In this document: one piece after another, positions 22,071-33,440 of the stretch
How the letters are laid out: the number at the start of each line of letters is the position of its first letter
How positions within the stretch are numbered: the stretch's first letter is position 1
Assembly (NCBI GenBank): GCA_963971305.1
Contig: OZ020303.1
Coordinates: 15,497,184 to 15,561,183 of the forward strand
Origin: Arcuatula senhousia
Lineage: Eukaryota > Mollusca > Bivalvia > Mytilida > Mytilidae
Length of the DNA: 64,000 nucleotides
Direction of reading: 5' to 3'
Program-made: the position numbers and the translations under genes
The notes under the pieces: model-generated
Databases searched by the model: none
Seen by the model: only the letters and a program-made list of their open reading frames with translations
What the model was told of the DNA's origin: nothing

Positions 22071-22860
22071 TTAAGAAAAGGTCTGTCTTTTAACATTAAT
22101 ACCCAAGGGTTGAAAAGTGCCTAAAAAAATGATTATTCTTTGCTCAAGAAACTGTCTTTGTTTTTCGCCGGTGCATGTTTCAAGGAGAACGGTCACCTGC
22201 ATATCCTGGACGCTATGGTTTGGCAATGAAAAGTGCTGGCCGACTGGGCAGTCGTCGCATTTGAGAACACTTCTCCTGTGTTCAGCAAATCTGTCACCCA
22301 GTCGACGATAGGTTTCTCCTACGTAGATTTTTAGGCACTTAGCACAGCGGATTGCGTAAATGACATTTTCGGAGATGCAGGTAAAACCGTTCTTCAACTT
22401 GAAAGTATTGGAGGGTCCAATTATCTCCTCAGTCTCCCAGGTAAAGGCACATGTGACACAGACGGATCGACCACAACCCCTGGTGCCAGAAAAGTCAGAG
22501 CGAGGACGTCTCTTGGATTTGTCAAATGAACTAGAGACAAGATGTTGCCTCAAACTCTTACCTTTGCGGAAAGCAGTCAGGGGTGGTGAATCGAACACTG
22601 TCGACATGTGTTCGTCCTTCAAGACGATGGACTTGAAATTGCGCAGAAGAATGTCCCGTATAACGATGTTATGAGGGTGGTATGTAAGTACCAAGGGTAT
22701 ACGGTCATTCTTGCGTCTCGACCTGGGTTCCAAAGCCTTGGATCGTGTCACCCGAGAAACTGAGTCGATAGCTTTATCCAAGATGTTGTTAGGATATCCC
22801 CTTTTGACAAAGAATGATTTCATAGTGCTACTTTGAACTCTGAAATCATCCTCATCACTG
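22071..22860 (-). pseudogene. Penelope-like element, 3' part with GIY-YIG endonuclease
   Basis: A 250-codon minus-strand frame (22823-22071) corresponds to the C-terminal end of a Penelope polyprotein. In order it shows IPLVLTYHP and FDSPPLTAFRKGKSLRQHL (end of the RT and linker), a Cys motif CGRSVCVTC, then the endonuclease with VIYAIRC...KIYVGET, the arginine in RLGDRFAEHRR and the glutamate in FLEQRIIIFLGT. These are the GIY-YIG landmarks. The frame runs upstream a few codons to a stop at about 22873, and the RT core is absent. This is therefore a 5'-truncated, inactive copy. The endonuclease itself looks undamaged. Confidence 0.85.
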
Positions 22861-25800
22861 CAAATACGTCTTCATTATACATTCTGATAATGATTCAGTA
22901 ATGATTACAAGGAGGCATTGGGGACCGATCATTAATCTGAAACAGGCGGAGCGTGGTGTTTTCCTATAAAGATATTCTGAAACTGGTTTTTGAATCAATG
23001 AATATTTTGGCAACCAAATGTTTAAAAATATTTCGAAGACGGATTATTGCAACATAGAATATTAGAAGAAAATGAGAATGTTAATATTGAAAAAAAGATA
23101 CATTGTACTTTGTTGCGAACCTTTTTTATGTGTCCTATGCGAAAAAAACATTCTGCCAAGGCCTTGTCTTCAAGTTAAATGGTCGGCCCTTTAGCATGTT
23201 TAGCCTAAACTTTGTTGTCTTTGAAAATAGGATGTAGATGACCAACTGACCTGGAATGAGGATATACATATTATCATAACTCATCAAGCTTAAGTTGTGT
23301 ACTGAAATTAGAATCATTTCCTTCTGTGAAAAATTGTACCGGACAGACACACAGATGAACAAGGTGATTGCAGTATATCTCCCTTCTCCTATGGGTGGGG
23401 GTATAAAGATATCATCTATTCCTCGATTTTTCAGTATTAGAAAAAAAACCACTTTATATCGGGGCATTAAATCTTTTTATCTTATTTTATAATTTTTGAT
23501 GCATGACACTCATTGATTATCACCTATGTCTATTCAATTTCTTTCAATACAATAGAAGATTTAAATGGGCCGATTGGGTCCCAACCAATTTCTCAAATTT
23601 TTAAATGTCTTGAACAATATACTTGTACCAAGGGTTTGGGACAAAGACTTTAAGATCAGGTATTTATAAGCTCGAATGACTGTTTTGTTATTATCTACCT
23701 TGTTATATATTATTTTAAAATATTTTTTTCTAAAATAAACACCCAGTCTGCTTTTGACTACGTGATAGTTATATAGTTGTCTTAAGGGGACGACCATTTG
23801 ATTTTGAGGTAAATATTATGGTCTGGTAAAAGTTGGAAATAAATAATCTGACCTCTGTTTGCAAGAAAATATATAATCTGTCCCAAGATCCTTGCTCAAT
23901 TAAGCAATTGCATGCAGAAAATAAATTTACTTGCCGCGTAGCGACGAAAAATAAATATTCTGGCCCGCAAAATTTTGAAAATGGATAATCTGTTTCGACC
24001 AAAACCTCAGAATCAAATGGTCGCCCCCTTAGACATAAGAATGAACAAAATACAAATATAAATGCTAACGGTAAAATTATTTATATTTTTATCTAAATAA
24101 CAAGTGTGGACTCTAATGCATATTGCCTAGCAAGCCGCTATGGACACAAAAAGCAAAGGTCTGCTTTAGTAACATAAAAAAAGACTTTATTATTTCTAGG
24201 TCCTGCTAAGATTTATTGTTGAATTCTATAAGTAGCCTTTGTTGTACACATACTATAAAATCAATCGAAAATTAAGCCATTTTAAGATAGACATGTTGAT
24301 GAATCTAAGTCATGTAAGCGTTTATCCTAAACATTATTTGTTTTTAGATCCAGTACATTGTACATGTAGGATTATTATCTCCTATTCAGTTTAAAATAAC
24401 TGCATCAAAGTTTGTTTATGTTAGTGGAGGAAATAGGAAACTATTGCAGATAGAAAAAAGCGGTTGCTTGGTTAAACCTTCAGCTCATCGAGCTCTACAA
24501 AAGTCTACATTGGATAGAAGATGTCACAGTCTGTTGTTTATTTATACTTATAAATCAGCTTAATGTTTAAGTTTAAAAAAGTTTCAATCTTCAAATTATT
24601 CTGAGAACAAAAGCTACTAACGGGATTCTGGGAATACCGAAGACGAAAATCAAACATATATTTTTTGCCTAGAATTTTTACAATTTTCGTTTTATAATAT
24701 TATTATTTTCTACATTTAGTTGCATTCCAAGCATGCGAAGATGTAAAAAAAATCGTATATTGGTATTTTGACTTTTTTCTAAGTGTGACCAAAAGGCAAA
24801 CTGGACTCATCCTTTTTTTTTGTATTTTTAGTCTTGGGCCTATGCAAGACGGCGAGCAGCGACTTATGGTCATGCTGAAGACTGCTGGCTGTTTTCCATT
24901 GTGATATTTTAATTTCCCGTTTCTTTATGTTGGTTGTGTCACGTAAAATTATTCCACATCTATTTATCGTCTACTTTAATAGTTATCATTTGTCAAATCA
25001 GCCTATGATTTTGAAGTATATTATATTATATGAAATAAGTTTAAACCCAATGTAGATCTCTTTATGAAAAATTGCAGTGTACATGTCTGCCTTTAAATTT
25101 TTTACGTCTAATAGCAATAAATTATATTATTTTTGTCCTTTTAAAACTTTATTCAATTAAGTAAATTTTCGCAATCCAAAATCAAATATCCATTACGCTA
25201 AAGTTACGCAAGATATGCTACACTGACTAAAATATAATCCGAAGCGGAACACATAATCTACTGGTCGCGGCCATATTGTATTGATGGAAATCAGAAGATT
25301 GAGAATCCGAATATAGCCACCGAGTGAAGTGAAAGTATGTACATTGCAAAGAGCTTTTGTAAATATAGAAACGACGGAAACAAACGACCTAATTTCAGTA
25401 TCACTGATAATTTTTTTATAATAGGTAGTAATAAAAAGACATTTGGCCTTGCTTCATCTTCAGTTGTATCATGCTCACTTAAATGTAGTATTCCCAACTA
25501 CTACATACTTTATTACATAATATCTACTGCTTACATAGTGCTTTCATGGTTGACTAGATAATTACATGTTTAAAACGCTCGGGACAAGGAAGAGTAAGAC
25601 TGCATATTTTTGACAAATACTATGTTGGAGTCAAATAAAAACCAACGCAAATGGCAGGTAGAAAAAGAGATACAAAGCACACTATGCCATGTTGGTACTC
25701 TATGAAATGTTATTTCCCGTGCCGGTTACTGTTATTTCCCCAAATTGTGCATCACGTGGTTTTCTTATATTGATTACCGACACCTAAATTTAAAGATTCT

Positions 25801-26264
25801 GATGCAAAACGGTATTGCTAAGCTGTAAAATGGAAAGTATATTACTTTTATGAACATTTCAAATCAAACCTTAAAAAATTGAAAAGTAAATATGTCTGTG
25901 TAAACTTTTATTTAAGATTTCTTGCTGGAAAATTAGCACATAAACTGAAATATTTGATTGATTGTCTCTAAAAAAACAAATAAAACAATGACCATGCATT
26001 AAATCATGAATTAAACCCTTCCTTAAAGTACATTTAATACAGTCAACAATCAGGTATCGGATGTTTTGTTCCCTAAGACTTTGATACCACAGTGTAGGAA
26101 CGTTTTAGGGCCTATAACGAAATGGTAAAATGAACCATTCTAGATTGTACAGTTTAATTTTTTTTACACAAACTTTTTCAAATGACACAAAAACGAAGAA
26201 GATGTACGATTGCCGTTCGCTTTAAATTTTTAGTAGACTTAACGTAGAATTTAATATAACTCAA
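22861..26264. other. Non-coding interval with one R1 copy
   Basis: No gene is supported; the open frames here (up to 110 codons) show no motif, no repeat relation and no splice context. About 24835-24965 is repeat R1 in the opposite orientation ('cggcgagcagcgac', 'ctggctgttttccattgtg'). The remainder is AT-rich. Confidence 0.45.
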
Positions 26265-26267
26265 TTA

Positions 26268-27311
26268 TCTAAGAATGTCCCCGAAAAAATTGCAGAAGAA
26301 CCAAAAAATGCTGACACTAAATATGCTTGAGTAGAATGGTTTTGTGCCAGTTATATTGCATCATGTACATTTAAACATTTTTCATGTTTCATAATTATTT
26401 ATTGTTAAGTGTACATTATCCACATCTCAAAAGAAGAATTGACAGATAGGGTGAAAACTAATACGACGGATGCTAGTGAATCTTATTATCGCAAGTAAGA
26501 CAAACACAATATAAGTTTGATAATTATTATTGAGTGACTATTTTACAAGTTTGGCGAATATTGACCACGGTAAATAAATTGAAATGTGAAAATGTCATTA
26601 ATTGAAAATGCAAATTGAAAATGAAAATGAAAATTGAAACTGTATGATCGCCGACAAATAAATGGCAGATCAGAAATGTGAAATGAGATTTGGACCAGAC
26701 TTTCCGGAAGCAAATGACCCTGGAAAATCAGAGGCCACTGCCAACAGTCCATTGTTTCTGTATACACGTAACTATGAAAAGGTATAAACCCGTAATTTAA
26801 TGCAGCGAAAACTGCCACTGCCAACAGTCCTTGTTTCTGTATGCACGAAAGTTCTTTGAAAAGGCACATCTTTCTAAGCTCCTGCAGCACACTGTTAACG
26901 CACATCATGAAATCTCTCTGCCATCGGATCTTTTATGTCGCACTTAGATCTAGAACACCAATTGAACATCAACCATCAAATATCCCCATCATTGAAAAAC
27001 TGGATGCCCTGAAAAACTTTCAAGAAAACAAAACAAAAAGAGGAGTATCTGTTGTAACGAGGCGGGTGGGAGGGTATTTTTCAGATGTTGTTGGAGCAAA
27101 ATTTATTACGTCTTGTCGTTTGATATGTCGGATGAGAAAGGAAGTTTGACGTGCTCATGCGCACCAGCTGTCGCTAGGGGACCGTTGCTAAGAGATCTTA
27201 CTTGACCTAGTTTGATACGACTGAAAACCCTAACAAAAAGTTAAATTAATGAAGAAATGGCACGGGCCACTTCGATAAACGATTTAAATTAATAGAATTT
27301 AAATCTTCTTA
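26268..27311 (-). repeat. Ngaro A3-X-B3 module (extra tandem copy)
   Basis: A second 1044-bp module, differing from the first by as little as one visible base (G at the 'ccatcggatc' site against A in 'ccatcgaatc'). It ends the element at 26268, with the TTA before it shared by the A/B junction. The extra copy is not part of the standard A1-ORFs-B1-A2-B2 plan. Confidence 0.88.
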
Positions 27312-28355
27312 TCTAAGAATGTCCCCGAAAAAATTGCAGAAGAACCAAAAAATGCTGACACTAAATATGCTTGAGTAGAATGGTTTTGTGCCAGTTATAT
27401 TGCATCATGTACATTTAAACATTTTTCATGTTTCATAATTATTTATTGTTAAGTGTACATTATCCACATCTCAAAAGAAGAATTGACAGATAGGGTGAAA
27501 ACTAATACGACGGATGCTAGTGAATCTTATTATCGCAAGTAAGACAAACACAATATAAGTTTGATAATTATTATTGAGTGACTATTTTACAAGTTTGGCG
27601 AATATTGACCACGGTAAATAAATTGAAATGTGAAAATGTCATTAATTGAAAATGCAAATTGAAAATGAAAATGAAAATTGAAACTGTATGATCGCCGACA
27701 AATAAATGGCAGATCAGAAATGTGAAATGAGATTTGGACCAGACTTTCCGGAAGCAAATGACCCTGGAAAATCAGAGGCCACTGCCAACAGTCCATTGTT
27801 TCTGTATACACGTAACTATGAAAAGGTATAAACCCGTAATTTAATGCAGCGAAAACTGCCACTGCCAACAGTCCTTGTTTCTGTATGCACGAAAGTTCTT
27901 TGAAAAGGCACATCTTTCTAAGCTCCTGCAGCACACTGTTAACGCACATCATGAAATCTCTCTGCCATCGAATCTTTTATGTCGCACTTAGATCTAGAAC
28001 ACCAATTGAACATCAACCATCAAATATCCCCATCATTGAAAAACTGGATGCCCTGAAAAACTTTCAAGAAAACAAAACAAAAAGAGGAGTATCTGTTGTA
28101 ACGAGGCGGGTGGGAGGGTATTTTTCAGATGTTGTTGGAGCAAAATTTATTACGTCTTGTCGTTTGATATGTCGGATGAGAAAGGAAGTTTGACGTGCTC
28201 ATGCGCACCAGCTGTCGCTAGGGGACCGTTGCTAAGAGATCTTACTTGACCTAGTTTGATACGACTGAAAACCCTAACAAAAAGTTAAATTAATGAAGAA
28301 ATGGCACGGGCCACTTCGATAAACGATTTAAATTAATAGAATTTAAATCTTCTTA
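27312..28355 (-). repeat. Ngaro A2-X-B2 module
   Basis: 1044 bp: A2 (28355-28119), a 257-bp linker X (28118-27862) and B2 (27861-27312). X begins with a short partial duplicate of the end of B ('cactgccaacagtcc' occurs twice). In a minimal Ngaro this would be the whole right end. The 102- and 121-codon frames here are repeated in the next module but have no motif and are probably incidental. Confidence 0.88.
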
Positions 28356-28905
28356 TCTAAGAATGTCCCCGAAAAAATTGCAGAAGAACCAAAAAATGCT
28401 GACACTAAATATGCTTGAGTAGAATGGTTTTGTGCCAGTTATATTGCATCATGTACATTTAAACATTTTTCATGTTTCATAATTATTTATTGTTAAGTGT
28501 ACATTATCCACATCTCAAAAGAAGAATTGACAGATAGGGTGAAAACTAATACGACGGATGCTAGTGAATCTTATTATCGCAAGTAAGACAAACACAATAT
28601 AAGTTTGATAATTATTATTGAGTGACTATTTTACAAGTTTGGCGAATATTGACCACGGTAAATAAATTGAAATGTGAAAATGTCATTAATTGAAAATGCA
28701 AATTGAAAATGAAAATGAAAATTGAAACTGTATGATCGCCGACAAATAAATGGCAGATCAGAAATGTGAAATGAGATTTGGACCAGACTTTCCGGAAGCA
28801 AATGACCCTGGAAAATCAGAGGCCACTGCCAACAGTCCATTGTTTCTGTATACACGTAACTATGAAAAGGTATAAACCCGTAATTTAATGCAGCGAAAAC
28901 TGCCA
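28356..28905 (-). repeat. Ngaro B1 repeat (550 bp)
   Basis: Identical or nearly so to 27312-27861 and 26268-26817. It sits directly downstream (in sense) of the SGNH gene after 185 unique bases and abuts A2 at 28355/28356. It is the first half of the internal B1-A2 junction. Confidence 0.92.
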
Positions 28906-29090
28906 AATTGACAGGGAATCAGTGAGTTGACGAAAATGATGGACCTGTCAACCGCCAATGATATTGGGGGGGAGCTGCATTAGTGTGTCCGTGGTCAACC
29001 GCCGATAAATGTAAATAACAAATGCAAATGAAATTTCAAACATATTTACAAGTACACACAAGTCAAGCAAAACCTTTAAAATTGTTTATC

Positions 29091-29684
29091 TTAACTCTTG
29101 CATAACATATCTTCGAGAGCCGATTGTAGGTTATTCAGCAAAATTTGATTCCCTGTAGGCGTCAAATGTACCCCATCAGTTTTTAGTAAAACCTGATCAA
29201 TATCTGGATATCTTATATATCCCCCATCATTTCTAGTTATAAAAGCCCCAACTGAACTATTCACTCTTTTACGAGCTCTTTCAATGCCTTCTGCATCTGC
29301 TGCATATCTCCAGTTTAACCGGGGCAAAATTTGTGAAAATATAATTTTAGTATTAGGCAATGCCAGAGTTAACCAAGCCAGAAAGCGTTTCAACCTCAAA
29401 ATGAGATACCCAAGTCTACATTCCCCTAAATCATTACCACCAATATGTATGACAATAAACTTTGGTTCATCTGCCAGGGTTTTTAACAATTTGATGTGCC
29501 GTCTTAGGTTTATCAATTTCAATCCACCACGGCCCTGCCAAAATATTCTGACGCCCAACCTCTGCAGATTTAAATGGATTCCACCAGGTCTTGATTTAGC
29601 GGCTATGAAAGCATCTCGTACAATAGAGGATCCCACAATCCATATGTCTGTCTTATTTACACCTGAAAACTTGTAACAGCAATT
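29091..29684 (-). CDS. Ngaro SGNH hydrolase (GDSL-type esterase)
   Basis: About 181-200 codons. The blocks of the SGNH family are all present: GSSIVRD with the nucleophile Ser, a Gly-rich stretch (WQGRGG), IHIGGNDLG with the oxyanion Gly and Asn, and TDGVHLTPTGN with the Asp-x-x-His pair. Such hydrolases are known passengers in several Ngaro families; the substrate is unknown. The frame begins after a TAA at 29685-29687 with no ATG before the first block. A splice-acceptor-like TGTTACAAGTTTTCAG precedes the GVNKTDIWIVG segment. It is the last gene of the element, in tandem with the recombinase. Confidence 0.85.
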   Translation of the reverse strand, partial: NCCYKFSGVNKTDIWIVGSSIVRDAFIAAKSRPGGIHLNLQRLGVRIFWQGRGGLKLINLRRHIKLLKTLADEPKFIVIHIGGNDLGECRLGYLILRLKRFLAWLTLALPNTKIIFSQILPRLNWRYAADAEGIERARKRVNSSVGAFITRNDGGYIRYPDIDQVLLKTDGVHLTPTGNQILLNNLQSALEDMLCKS

Positions 29685-29727
29685 TATTATTGCTGAAAAT
29701 TATTAATTACAGTAACCTAACCTAGCA

Positions 29728-30636
29728 TTAATAGGGTATACGAATATAGCTCATGTATGCATCCGATTTCCATCTACCCATTGACATTATTTTTTCCTCG
29801 GACATACCTTCCATTGCGCAAACTGTTGCCATACCAATTCTAAAAGAGTGTGTTGTGACTTTGGCCCCTTTGTTTCCTGCTATTTCAACACACTTTTTTA
29901 ATATTGCCGAAAACTGATACCTTGTCAAAGGAGTACCATCGAAATGGCAAAATAAATTACCAGGACTATTAGGTCGCATGTTCAAGTAAATGTTTAAATT
30001 ATGCACAGGACAATATTTGTCTATATGGTGCTTACCAATGTGAATTGTTGTACCTTTACCAATCTGATCAGTTTTAGAACAGGCAAGATAAATTAGAACA
30101 TGATCAGGATGCACCTGTACATTTTTAATCTGTATAGCATGTCCAGCTACACCTTTACTTTCACTCGTTAATTCACCAACCCTTAAAAGCCCATAAAAAG
30201 CCATACAAAATGCTGCTTTAAACATACACGATTCATAGACGCTATAACAAACACTACCCAGGATGTCGACAAACCTTGCAAATAATTCTCTAGTGATTGG
30301 AAGTCTTACATCAAACCTTGGCGATGTTCTTTTTAACCCTTCCAATAGTTTTCTTACCAAAAATACATTTGTTTGATCTTGATAATTGTTAATCTTGTGA
30401 AAAAAGCTCAATCCTGAAATGTAGCAACTTACAGTGGAATGAGAAAAATTATTTTTATACAGAAATGCGATAAACGAGATAATATCATTTAAAGGTACTG
30501 GCCAAAGATTCTGCAGTCCATATTCTGTTCTAAAGCTTTCAAATTTTTTAAAAGCCAAATCATATTGTCTAGACGTACTGGGAGCCAAAGAATTACCTAA
30601 AAGGTACTCTAGTTCAGGGCGGAAATAATCGACCAA
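29728..30636 (-). CDS. Ngaro tyrosine recombinase
   Basis: A 302-codon frame encoding the integrase of the element, which joins a circular cDNA to the target without a target duplication. The N-terminal SAM-like half carries SLAPSTSRQYDLAFKKF. The catalytic half has R152 (GLLRVGEL), H263-x-x-R266 (THSFRIG), and Y297 in MGRWKSDAYMSYIR as the likely nucleophile, so the R-H-R-Y set is complete. The frame is open upstream to 30744 and overlaps the RT-RNase H frame in another phase. It has no ATG before the domain begins, so production by frameshift or splicing is likely. Confidence 0.87.
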   Translation of the reverse strand: MVDYFRPELEYLLGNSLAPSTSRQYDLAFKKFESFRTEYGLQNLWPVPLNDIISFIAFLYKNNFSHSTVSCYISGLSFFHKINNYQDQTNVFLVRKLLEGLKRTSPRFDVRLPITRELFARFVDILGSVCYSVYESCMFKAAFCMAFYGLLRVGELTSESKGVAGHAIQIKNVQVHPDHVLIYLACSKTDQIGKGTTIHIGKHHIDKYCPVHNLNIYLNMRPNSPGNLFCHFDGTPLTRYQFSAILKKCVEIAGNKGAKVTTHSFRIGMATVCAMEGMSEEKIMSMGRWKSDAYMSYIRIPY

Positions 30637-32294
30637 AACTCCACCGGAATCTCGGATGGGTTCAAGTCGGCAGTTGGGGACAATCTTCGAAATTTCTCCA
30701 TCTGAAATCGAGATAAGGCATCGACAATAGAATTGTTTATTCCTTCAATGTGGACCGAACGAACTTGTACACTATTTTTCATCATAATCAAAACAAGGGG
30801 TCTTAACAACTGCATAACATACTTTGATTTAGAAGTCTTTTTGTTCAATATAGAAACGAGAGCCTGATTGTCAGTTCTCAGTATAATTTTTTGACTTCGA
30901 AAGTTTTCTTTCCAGACAAAGAAAGCCAATAATATTGGAACAAGTTCAAGAAATGATATGTCGGACATGAAATCTTCACCCCTCCAATAATCTGGCCACC
31001 TAAACTGAACCCAATGCCCTGCAAAGTAAGCACCACAACCTAAAGAAGAGGAACCAGCGCTGTCAGTATATAATTGTAAAACATCATCAGTGACCCATAC
31101 TTTATTGGGCAAATAACATTCCCCATTGAACGACTCCAAAAATTCATTCCAAACCAAAGCATCATCTTTCATAGCCTCGCTAATTCTTACATAATAAAAC
31201 GGCTTTTTCTTTGACATACCCGACAACACATCATAAAACCTTCGCATGAAAGCCCTAGCCGATGGAATTGCTCGGACACAAAACGCCATCAAGCCCAGTA
31301 TTGCTTCAAACTCTTTTAACCTTAACTTTTTACTAGACAGAATTTTCATAATGCCCTCCTTAAGCATTTGTACTTTATCATCCGGAATAATAACCAGCAT
31401 CCTGATTGTGTCAATCAACAAACCTAGAAATATAATATAAGTGGTTGGACCAACAGTTTTATTGTCAGCCAAAGGAATACCGAGCTTGGAACAAAGAGTT
31501 TCAAAGCAGTCCATTAGTTTTTTACAATTATCAGAAGAAGCTGAGCCCCCAAATAAAAAATCGTCTAAATAGTGGTCTAATGAATCCAAACCAGACTCTT
31601 TTTCCGTCTTCCAATGCAAAAACGTTGCAAACTTCTCAAACAAAAAGCAGCTAGCAGAGCAACCCATTGGCAGATTTTTATCAATCCAAAATTGACCATC
31701 AACTTGAATACCTAGCAATTCAAAATCCCCTGGATGTACCGGTAATAAACGAAAAGCCGATTTTATATCAATTTTTCCCAATTTTGCCCCTTTACCCAAT
31801 TCCGAAATCATCTCTAAAACATTATCAAATGAAGCATAGTTTACTTTTGTATACTCCTCATCTATAAAATCATTAACGCTTTGACCCTCTGGGAAGGATA
31901 GATGAGTTATGAGGCGCCAACTATTATCTGCCTTTTTAACCAACCCAATCGGAGAGACTCTGAGGTTTGACATTGGTCTCTCCCTAAAGGGGCCTAACAT
32001 ACGACCTTTCGATACCTCGTCATCTAATTTTTGCATGGTTGCAAATTTATTAAGTTTTACAGAAAGCAAATTATCTGACGTGACAGATGCCCTTGGTCCA
32101 GTATAGTTTAACCTAAACCCTTCCTTAAAACCTGTAACCAGAAGTTTTGCATCTTCAACTTTGTCATATTCTGACAAATAATTCTCCAATATTTCAACAT
32201 TGATAGGCGTATAACCTTTCTCCCATAATTTAGCCAATAAATCTCTCTGACATCTAAACCCAGATCCTGAACAACCTACAATTGTAACAAAAGA
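30609..32294 (-). CDS. Ngaro reverse transcriptase-RNase H
   Basis: The frame opens after the TAA at 32295-32297; TTG at 32237 is not a convincing start. Numbered from 32237, the RT spans about residues 85-275. It shows LGKIDIKSAFRLLPVHP (first catalytic Asp), LPMGCSASCFLFEKF and HYLDDFLFGG (active-site YLDD at 223-226). RNase H follows at about 385-512 with LYTDSAG (D392), ELVP (E431), RTDNQALV (D456) and IVDALSR (D507). It makes and trims the cDNA. No ATG occurs in this frame before residue 68, well inside the expected protein. It shares the Gag frame, and its 3' end overlaps the recombinase frame. Confidence 0.88.
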   Translation of the reverse strand, partial: SFVTIVGCSGSGFRCQRDLLAKLWEKGYTPINVEILENYLSEYDKVEDAKLLVTGFKEGFRLNYTGPRASVTSDNLLSVKLNKFATMQKLDDEVSKGRMLGPFRERPMSNLRVSPIGLVKKADNSWRLITHLSFPEGQSVNDFIDEEYTKVNYASFDNVLEMISELGKGAKLGKIDIKSAFRLLPVHPGDFELLGIQVDGQFWIDKNLPMGCSASCFLFEKFATFLHWKTEKESGLDSLDHYLDDFLFGGSASSDNCKKLMDCFETLCSKLGIPLADNKTVGPTTYIIFLGLLIDTIRMLVIIPDDKVQMLKEGIMKILSSKKLRLKEFEAILGLMAFCVRAIPSARAFMRRFYDVLSGMSKKKPFYYVRISEAMKDDALVWNEFLESFNGECYLPNKVWVTDDVLQLYTDSAGSSSLGCGAYFAGHWVQFRWPDYWRGEDFMSDISFLELVPILLAFFVWKENFRSQKIILRTDNQALVSILNKKTSKSKYVMQLLRPLVLIMMKNSVQVRSVHIEGINNSIVDALSRFQMEKFRRLSPTADLNPSEIPVEFWSIISALN

Positions 32295-32321
32295 TTAACA
32301 ACTAATATAACCCATGTTTAA

Positions 32322-33440
32322 TTATTGAGAACGAAACCTAGAAGCTTGAAAACGTGGCCTTGGGCCAGGACGAACTGAAGCACTTGCTGCACGAGGACGA
32401 AAAAAGCTTTGACTACCAGCCATATTATTGTAATTATTGTCAAATGATGCCCGAAAATTATTTTGTCTGTTTGGTAACAATTCTTGTCTCGGGCAATATA
32501 TCACTGGGTGCTGTAAACTACAACGCAAACACGTATGAGAATATGGACACATATTAACTGAACAAGATCCTTGATAGTTAAACGTGTAACATTTAAGAGA
32601 ATGGGTTTTGGTATAATTCATTTGAGTTGAATTGGGTGTAGAATTGCCCATGTTTAGCAACCACAGCTCTTGGTCAATCACGTCCCATGCTATTGATGGA
32701 TTGTGTGCTTTTCTAATTCGAAATTGTTCATCATACAATCTCCAACCTAGTGACCTTTTTGCACCCAACCTAATGATGTACATGTACCTTAATAACTGAT
32801 GATAGCTATTTTGGTGTAATGAACAATATATACTTATGAAAACAATGAAAGCATCTGTCCAGCTCTCTATGTTCAAAACCTTAGCTTGTGTTTTAGGCTT
32901 CATGACTAATTCACCATTAATAATACACAGCTTATGGTCAGACTTATCGACCCCACCTTGTGGCTGCAATAGCTGAGAAATATCAATATATTCTCCCGCT
33001 AGAATTTTTTGCCTGATAGATGCGGACACATTATAACAAATGTCATCCCTTGCCATGGGTGTAATAGGTGGTGTATTGTCATATATATTTGAAATTGGCC
33101 TAATTGAAGTAACCATTGACATTGTTGTACCAGTACTTGTTGCATATGACATATTAGGCATTGTACAAGGTATGTGCTCAGGAATTGCACTGGTTACTGG
33201 TGTACTAGACACTAATTGGAAAAGATTACCTGTAACACATGGTGACATTACAGGAGCTGCTATCCCCTGATGTTGAGATATTGAGGTGCCTGTCGTCCTC
33301 GTTGACACTGCAACATTTGATGAGTTTGCATTTGCCCTTGATGTGGCGTCTCCTGCAGTAACTGGGGGTGGAACTCTGTTCCTGGCATACGGCTGCTGCC
33401 TTGCAGGTGGCTTACGACTCCTTGCTGATCTCCGCAACAT
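32322..33440 (-). CDS. gag: Ngaro Gag-like protein with Cys/His fingers
   Basis: A 372-residue frame with a proper ATG at 33440. The N-terminus is basic and proline-rich (RRSARSRKPPARQQPYARNR), followed by a Ser/Thr-rich low-complexity stretch. A conserved-looking central part spans about residues 160-270 (SWTDAFIVFISIYC, a typical capsid-like segment). A double Cys/His cluster follows at about 283-320 (CSVNMCPYSH and CLRCSLQHPVIYC). The C-terminus is Arg-rich. The fingers and basic tail suit nucleic-acid binding in particles. It lies first in the element and ends at a TAA, 27 bases before another in-frame TAA that precedes the RT frame. Confidence 0.8.
   Translation of the reverse strand: MLRRSARSRKPPARQQPYARNRVPPPVTAGDATSRANANSSNVAVSTRTTGTSISQHQGIAAPVMSPCVTGNLFQLVSSTPVTSAIPEHIPCTMPNMSYATSTGTTMSMVTSIRPISNIYDNTPPITPMARDDICYNVSASIRQKILAGEYIDISQLLQPQGGVDKSDHKLCIINGELVMKPKTQAKVLNIESWTDAFIVFISIYCSLHQNSYHQLLRYMYIIRLGAKRSLGWRLYDEQFRIRKAHNPSIAWDVIDQELWLLNMGNSTPNSTQMNYTKTHSLKCYTFNYQGSCSVNMCPYSHTCLRCSLQHPVIYCPRQELLPNRQNNFRASFDNNYNNMAGSQSFFRPRAASASVRPGPRPRFQASRFRSQ

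Noticed and set aside
22117..22674. 64- and 104-codon plus-strand frames
   Set aside because: They are antisense to the GIY-YIG reading frame and have no features of their own.
26543..28193. Repeated 121- and 102-codon frames in each 1044-bp module
   Set aside because: They lie on opposite strands over the Ngaro terminal repeats, are identical only because the modules are, and show no domain or coding pattern. I treat them as incidental.
31246..33270. Several 60- to 76-codon plus-strand frames
   Set aside because: All are antisense shadows of the Ngaro Gag and RT genes.
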